Source: Dasypus novemcinctus
Taxonomy: Eukaryota > Chordata > Mammalia > Cingulata > Dasypodidae
Assembly (NCBI RefSeq): GCF_030445035.2
Contig: NC_080695.1
Coordinates: 54,267,954 to 54,331,953, forward strand
Direction of reading: 5' to 3'
Length of the DNA: 64,000 bases
The translations under genes were made by a program, and so were the position numbers. Within the stretch, counting starts at the first letter, position 1. Each line of letters starts with the position of its first letter. The notes beneath the pieces were generated by a model that was given only the letters and a program-made list of their open reading frames with translations, made no database searches and had not been told where the DNA came from. This document shows positions 58,380 to 64,000 of this stretch, piece by piece.

Positions 58380-58575
58380 GGTGCTCCATATACCCTCCCC
58401 CGCTTCACTTTTCTCCACGGCACTTACCACCCCACAGAGCACGCGTTGAATGGGCTGTGTGCCCCGCTAGCGTGCAAACCCCATGAGGGCAGAGATTTTT
58501 GTCTATTTTGTTCAATTCTCTAACAGCACCTACAGCAGTGCCTGGCATGTGGTAGTGCTTACTGATACGTCGTGA
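58380..58575 (+). repeat. L2 LINE 3' end
   Basis: 'accccatgagggcagagatt', 'ttgtctattttgttcaattc' and 'cagcagtgcctggcatgtgg'. Confidence 0.65.
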
Positions 58576-58756
58576 ATGCCCGAGGGATGGAAGGAAGGAG
58601 CGTCCAGGGGAATTTCCTGCCTGCCCCCTCCACCCTTCGCTTCCCTCCTTTCTTCCTTTCCTCCTTTCTATTTATCCTTCCATCATCTGTCTTCATATTC
58701 ATATTTCTGGTGGCATTCTACAAATGATTGTAAGTGAGTTATGGGAAATGCATTGT

Positions 58757-59487
58757 TTCAGTTATTTCTTGCTTTTATTTATTTATTTATTTATTTTGTT
58801 TTTAGTTACTGGGGCCAGGGATTGAACCCTGAACCTTGTGTGTGGGAAGCTGGTGCTCAACCACTGAGCCATAACAGCTCCCCTTTGTTATTTTTTTTTT
58901 TTGTTTGGGTGCTGGTTTGTTCCTTTGTTCCTAGGAGGCACCAGAGACCAAACCTGGGACCTCCCATGCAGCAAGCAGGTGCTCAACCACTTGAACCATA
59001 TTGCTTTTGGTTTTTAAAGATTAATTTATTTATTTCTCCCCACCCCCTTAATGTTTGCACTTGCTATGTTTGTTCATCTTCCTTGTTCTTTAGGAGGCAC
59101 CGGGAACCATACCTAGGGCCTCCGATATGGGAAGAAGGCACCTAATCTCTTGAGCCACCTCATTCCCTGCTTTGTTGTAGCTTTCATTATGTTTTCCCTC
59201 CCTGTGTCTCTTGTTGCATCATCCTGTTGAGTCAGTTCACTGCGCTTGCCTGTCCTGTCAGCTCACTGTCTTCTTTAGGAGGCACTGGGAACTTCTGCTC
59301 CCTGCTTTATTGGGTCTCTCCTTATGTTTTTTCTTCTTGTGTCTCTTGTGTCATCTTGTTGCAACAGCTTGCCATGCTTGCCTGTTGCTCCAGCTATCTG
59401 TCTTCTTTAGGAGGCACTGGGAACCAAACCAGCGACCTCCATATGGTAGGTGGGAGCTCAGTTGCTTGAGCCATATCCACTTCCCCT
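58757..59487 (-). mobile_element. Chain of DAS-type SINE modules with internal tandem duplication
   Basis: Antisense tRNA-like modules at 58757-58883, 58884-59010, 59016-59160 and a head at 59411-59487. Between them a 126-129 nt body unit occurs twice (59164-59292 and 59299-59424), each ending 'aggaggcactgggaac'. Short T-rich stretches separate the first modules. Confidence 0.8.
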
Positions 59488-59499
59488 CATATTGCTTTT

Positions 59500-60185
59500 A
59501 ACAAGCCACCCCAAAACTTAGTGGTCTAAAACAGCCATGTACAGTCAATTCTTCATGGTAATCATGTTCTGTAATGTTGCCACAAACACGGAATGAGCTC
59601 CCCCTGAACCATTGCTCCTAGGGACATACAGGGTTAGGCTGTTGTGAGCGTCTGGTCATGACATGGTCATCAACCAATCAGTACATAACCTAATGGTGCA
59701 GGACTCCCAAAAAAGTGGAGGCTGTTAGGCCTTCTTAATGCCTGGGCACGGAAGGCTCAGGATGTTATTTCTACCACATCACATTGTCAAAGCCCAACTT
59801 CAAGAGAAGGCAAGAATAGATTTCCACCTCTTGATGGGAGGATGGCAAGGTTGCACTGCAAATGAGGATGTGGGATGGGAGGCACTGTGGGAAACATGAC
59901 CTACCACATAGACAAATGACCTCTTCGGGGCTGCCGTGCCCTGCGGTGTAGACTGTGCAATTGCACCAACCCAGGAATCTCCACTCATCTGTACTATAAT
60001 GGGAATGCTGTCCCCAGAGTGCTGGAACATCCATGGCCTTGTGCTTCAGCCCAGACCTTTCATGAGTCTGTGAGTGATCTAGACTGATACTGATGGTACA
60101 CAGAGAACTACCAGGCTTTTTATCCCTTGGAGAGGAGGTGGGATTGGGCAGCAGCAATGATGGAGCTCCCAGGGGCAGAAAACCT
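59500..60185. other. Intron, old repeat remains
   Basis: Starts 'caccccaaaacttagtggtc', the LTR-like family seen at 9375. 59540-60130 is unassigned. Confidence 0.35.
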
Positions 60186-60305
60186 TGTGCTCCCAGGAAG
60201 ACAGCTGGACAGTTAGCTTGGGACTCTGACTATACTTCTGCCTCTATTCCTTTGGCTAAAGCTCTGAGTCTCCATTTCCTCATCTATAAAGTGGGAATAA
60301 TATAG
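60186..60305 (+). repeat. MIR fragment
   Basis: 'gctctgagtctccatttcct' and 'catctataaagtgggaataa'. Confidence 0.65.
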
Positions 60306-60500
60306 TCACACTATGCTTACTGATTATGCATTATGCCAGGCACTGTACTTTATCCCCATGATCTCGCCCTACACCCTAAGTGAGATGAGTATTACTCTTA
60401 TTCCTGCTTTACAGATGGAGAAACTGAAGCTCAGGGAGGGAGGTAACTTGTCCAAAGTCATATAGTCAGAAGGTTGGAGAGCTGGGACTCCTTTTCTCTC
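60306..60500 (-). repeat. MIR SINE
   Basis: 'tatgccaggcactgtacttt', 'gctttacagatggagaaact' and 'taacttgtccaaagtcatat'. Confidence 0.8.
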
Positions 60501-60842
60501 AGCTTCTAGGTTCCTCTCTGTCTCTGCAGCTGTTTTCTGTGTCTGCAACCTTTTATTCCTCCCTTTATAAAGGACTCCAGAAAGAGGATTAAGACCAACT
60601 CTGAGTCATACAATCTAATCAATGGACTTTAACTGAAGTAATTTAATCAAGGTCCTACTTACAACAGGTTTACATGCTCAGGAATGGATTAGCTTTAAGA
60701 ATAGGATTTTCTGGGGTCCACAAAAGACTCAAACCACCATACCACTTGAAGAGCCATTTGGCAGAAAATTAGAAACCAGCCCAATGTGATGGGAGAGCCT
60801 GGAGAAGGTACAAGGATGGGAGATGGTGAAACTAAGTGAGAT

Positions 60843-61305
60843 GTCTTAGTTTGCCAGAGCTGCTATGATGAATACCAAATACCAGTTGCCTTAAACAACA
60901 AGAATTTATTGACTCAGTTTTGGAAGCTAGAAGTGTAAAATCAAGGTGTCAGCAAGGCTGTCCTTTCTTCAAAGTCATTAGCATTCTGTTGATAGCTCTT
61001 CCATTACATGGCCATCTCTCTCTCTCTCTCTCTCTTTTTCTCTTGTCTCTCTCCTTCCGTCTCTTGTCTCTCCCCCAACTTCCACCTTCTTCTCCTATGT
61101 CAAGCTTCTATTTCCATGTCTAACTTCCTTTGCCTAAAGGACTTCCTCTGTTTTGGAGTAAGGCCCTCCCTGATTCATCTTGGCTACACCTTAACTAATA
61201 GTAGCATCTTCAAGGTCCTCTTTACCAATGGGGTCACACCTGCAGGACTGGGATTAGGATTTGAACATGTGTTTTGTGGGGCACATGACCCAACCCCTAA
61301 CACGA
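60843..61305 (-). mobile_element. MLT1/MaLR-like LTR
   Basis: 'tgtcttagtttgccagagct', 'ttggaagctagaagtgtaaa', 'atcaaggtgtcagcaaggct' and 'caacccctaacac' in reversed order; a (TC)n run sits inside at about 61014-61035. Confidence 0.7.
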
Positions 61306-61386
61306 GGGAAGCCTGGCCAGCACTGGGTTGATGAGAGTAGCTGTTCCACGGGGACACTGTGGTGAACTTGAAGAAGCAGCCTTGGG

Positions 61387-61408
61387 CCCCCCCCCCCCCC
61401 CCCCCCCC
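61387..61408. repeat. C22 homopolymer
   Basis: Twenty-two consecutive C. Confidence 0.9.
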
Positions 61409-61829
61409 GCCCATGCCCTATCTGTGAGCCAGGTGCCTCCGTCCCTTCATTGGGAAAGTGGAGTGAGTAATAAATAATATGACTGGCCCACTGTGAAGTC
61501 AGTGAGGCTGCAGTGAGACCTTGTCAAGGGCCTGGCCCCGTGGTGCTGGGGGCATGGTCATCCCTCACCCAGTGACAGCTCTCCTCATTGGGATCCAAAG
61601 CAAGCCCACGGGCCACTGTTTGTCTGGGTAGCACGTGGCAATTATACCTTAGTGAATATCTTCTTAGAGAGCGTTTCATCCCTGGCACAATGCCAGGGGA
61701 ACTAGCCTTTTCATGAGCTGGGTTAACCTCGGGACTGCCATCTGTCATTGCCCTCTGAAGAGGTGGATGGCAGGGGCCAAGAGTGGGCAGCAGGAAACTG
61801 AGAGTGGACAGCAGGGGGCCAAAATGGGT

Positions 61830-62138
61830 CTCAGTGGGCTAAACTCAAGGTATCAGCAGGGCTGTGTTCCTTCTGGAGGCTCTAGGTGAGATTGCATTTT
61901 CTTCCCTTTTTCGGTAGTCCTTGACTTGTGGACCCCTTCCATCTCCAAAGCCATCAATGACAACTCAAGTCCATCCCATGCTACATCACTCTGATTCTGA
62001 CTCTTCCACTTCTCTCTTCCACATTTCAGGATCCTCGTGATTACCTGGGGCCCACCTGGATAATCCAAGATAATCTCCCTATTTTGAGGTCATCTGATTA
62101 GCAGCCTTTATTTGCTCCCTCATTTCCCCTTTGCTATG
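61830..62138 (-). mobile_element. MLT1-type LTR, left part
   Basis: 'aaggtatcagcagggctgtg', 'ttccttctggaggctctagg' and 'cttccacatttcaggatcct'. Interrupted at 62138 by another LTR. Confidence 0.6.
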
Positions 62139-62763
62139 TGTATTAGTCAGCCAAAGGGGTGCTGATACAAAGGACCAGAAATCTGTTGGCTTTTATAAAG
62201 GGTATTTATTTGGGGTAAAAGCTTAACAGTTACAAGGCCTAAGGAGTCCAACTCAAGGCTACTTTCTCACCCAAGTCATTTGCCATGTGTTGAAGCAAGA
62301 TGGTGAGTGGTCTGTGCTTCCTTCTTCCCCTTAAGGCTCTGTGGGCCCAGCTTCTTCCAATCTCAGCTGTAGGCTGGCAAAGGGTTTGTCTCTCAGGGCT
62401 TCCTATATCAGTCTGGCATAGGGCTTGTTTCTTTCCAGGCCTGCTCAACTGCTCAGCTGCCAACTATCAGGTGAATGGCTCACCTCTCCTTGGGGCTTCC
62501 GGGTCAAAACTAACAAATTCTCTCTCTTCTTCTTCTTCTGTATGTTTTCTTGAGTGTCTGTTTCTATCAGCCCACCAAGGGGCTACTGAGTCATGCCCTA
62601 CTGACATGGTCAAATCAAAGTCCTAATCTTAACAGGTAATTTAATCAAAGTCATCGCAGATGAATTTAATAGTCAAAGGTGATCACACCCAGAGGAACCG
62701 ACCATTTAAAAACATAATCCTTTTCTTTTGGGGGATTTACAAAAATAATCTCAAACTGCCATA
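62139..62763 (-). mobile_element. LTR nested in an MLT1-type LTR
   Basis: On + it runs from TGTATTAGTCAGCC to CTGCCATA, so the minus strand starts TATGGCAG (a decayed TG) and ends in CTAATACA. CTATG (62134-62138) and CCATG (62764-62768) are a one-mismatch 5-bp target duplication. The host MLT1 sequence resumes at once on the right. I take it for a lineage-specific ERVL/MaLR-like LTR. Confidence 0.65.
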
Positions 62764-62845
62764 CCATGTAACATAACAAATTTACAGGTTCTGGGGGTTA
62801 GAAGTTGGGCATCTTTGGGAGGTGTCATTCTGCCTGCCATACCAG
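62764..62845 (-). mobile_element. MLT1-type LTR, right part
   Basis: 'ccatgtaacataacaaattt', 'acaggttctgggggttagaa' and 'gtcattctgcctgccatacc' continue the element broken at 62138. Confidence 0.6.
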
Positions 62846-64000
62846 GTATCAGTGTCAACTCAGAATCTATATCCAAGAGCCCTTAAAGATCTACAAGTTC
62901 CCCTTCCCAGTCTTCAGCTACCCAAATAAACAGTTGTAGGTGTGTTGGAGAAGGACTGGGAGATTCATGACTGTGACCACTTGCCGTGGTGTTATGGGTT
63001 CCTTCCTCGTGAGGACATGGCCTCTCTGTCGCATGGGTTCTAGATCTGAAAACTGGTGTGGCTTTGGGAACTGGGCAAGTGATCATGACTTTCCAGGGGG
63101 CTGATTTCAGCGTATCCGTCCTTGATCTTTTCTGATTCTGTATGTTGGCTGCCTGAGGAATACCATGTTCAATGAGCCATCTCCTTAGGTTTCTGTAGGT
63201 CAAGCCTCCTGGCTGCCATTTTGATTTTGTTGCCCATTATGATAATCATGTCCACCCTGCTTCTGACAACTAATTACTTCTTCCTGACCTCTGCTGTTCT
63301 GGAATCCTATCATACCCATTATTATGAGGAGCCCAGTTCTGTTATATTTTCTCCTACTCCTTCTGTCAACCCTACCCTATAGAGAATAGCCATTCCTGAG
63401 CTTCTCAGCCACGCTGGTCCATCCCCCACACCAGTGCATTCGCATCCTCCAGGCCCTCCAGAGGAGCACAGGCAGCTGAGTATTCCTGTCTTATTTGGTA
63501 GCTCCATTCTAACATGCCCACTGCTCTGAGCCTTTTGATGGCTTCCTTCATAGTCTTCCTTGGCTGTCCTGACATTGCTATTTTATATTATATGGGTTTC
63601 TTTCCCCAAATTTCCAAGGTACATCTAGTAATGTATTAGAAACGCCTTTTGGGACTCTTGCCAGGTGTTAATCCTGGGTCAGGAGAAGAGGACCTCTCCC
63701 ACTGTACACACACAGTTTCTGTCATCCAGCTTCATGTACCAGCCTGCCCTGATCCCGTACCCTCAGGATCTCCTCTCAGGCAGGCTGGCCGTGTTTCTGC
63801 TGGAACACATGCGCTCCTTTGGTGTAGTCCCTCTCTTCTCTTAGGGGCCCAGCACCTTCCCAGTTAGGCCAGGCTGAGATTTGCTCCTAGCTAGTGATCT
63901 GGTGGTCTGGTCTGGCGGGGTGGTGGCACAGAGCCTAAGGAGGCTTAGCACAGTTTTATAAGGCACCTGCCTCGTTTGAGGCTTCTACCTCATCTTCAAG
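62846..64000. other. Intron, no gene or named repeat
   Basis: Short ORFs only; no SYT17 exon recognised. Confidence 0.4.

Larger units (their letters stand above)
56168..64000 (+). other. SYT17: SYT17 intron 5 (continues past the window)
   Basis: I looked for the next exon, whose protein should begin NEVELGELL, and did not find it. The stretch is dominated by repeats, listed separately. Confidence 0.75.

Noticed and set aside
56168-64000. Search for SYT17 C2B exons
   Set aside because: No sequence encoding the expected NEVELGELL start or later C2B motifs found; exons must lie downstream.

Overview
This is vertebrate, specifically placental-mammal, nuclear DNA: one multi-exon gene with GT-AG introns, a CpG-island promoter, and a background of MIR, L2, L1, MER5, MER20 and MLT1-type repeats. 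At least a dozen tRNA-derived SINE modules match the DAS family, and a matching L1 3' end occurs in both orientations. DAS SINEs point to a xenarthran, most likely an armadillo such as Dasypus; I cannot exclude a sloth from sequence alone. No operon, phage, CRISPR array or other prokaryotic feature is present.

Layout. Positions 1-2990 are AT-rich, repeat-poor and end in a canonical polyadenylation signal. They are best read as the end of a long 3' UTR, probably ITPRIPL2, the plus-strand gene upstream of SYT17 in other mammals. From about 3 kb to 41.2 kb I find no coding exon, only interspersed repeats and unassigned sequence. A CpG island (about 41.26-42.73 kb) holds the promoter and first coding exon of SYT17 (synaptotagmin-17, B/K protein).

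Five SYT17 coding exons are in the window: 42266-42280, an 18-nt microexon 46099-46116, 46766-46914, 53074-53222 and 55547-56167. They encode residues 1-317: a cysteine-rich N-terminus, a Ser/Thr-rich linker and the whole C2A domain. The C2B domain lies beyond the window; 56168-64000 is intron. Exon 5 carries one extra C in a C-run (55661-55666) that breaks the frame just before C2A. All other splice phases and the downstream protein are intact, so a sequence error is the likeliest explanation, with a real allele or lesion as alternatives.

The most notable observations are this frameshift, the microexon, the extreme GC3 of exon 5, a 5-codon uORF before the start codon, a solo LTR with matching ends (9699-10136), an LTR nested in an MLT1-like LTR (62139-62763), and DAS insertions with readable target-site duplications. 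I found no undescribed biological system; this is an ordinary mammalian gene with a lineage-specific repeat landscape.
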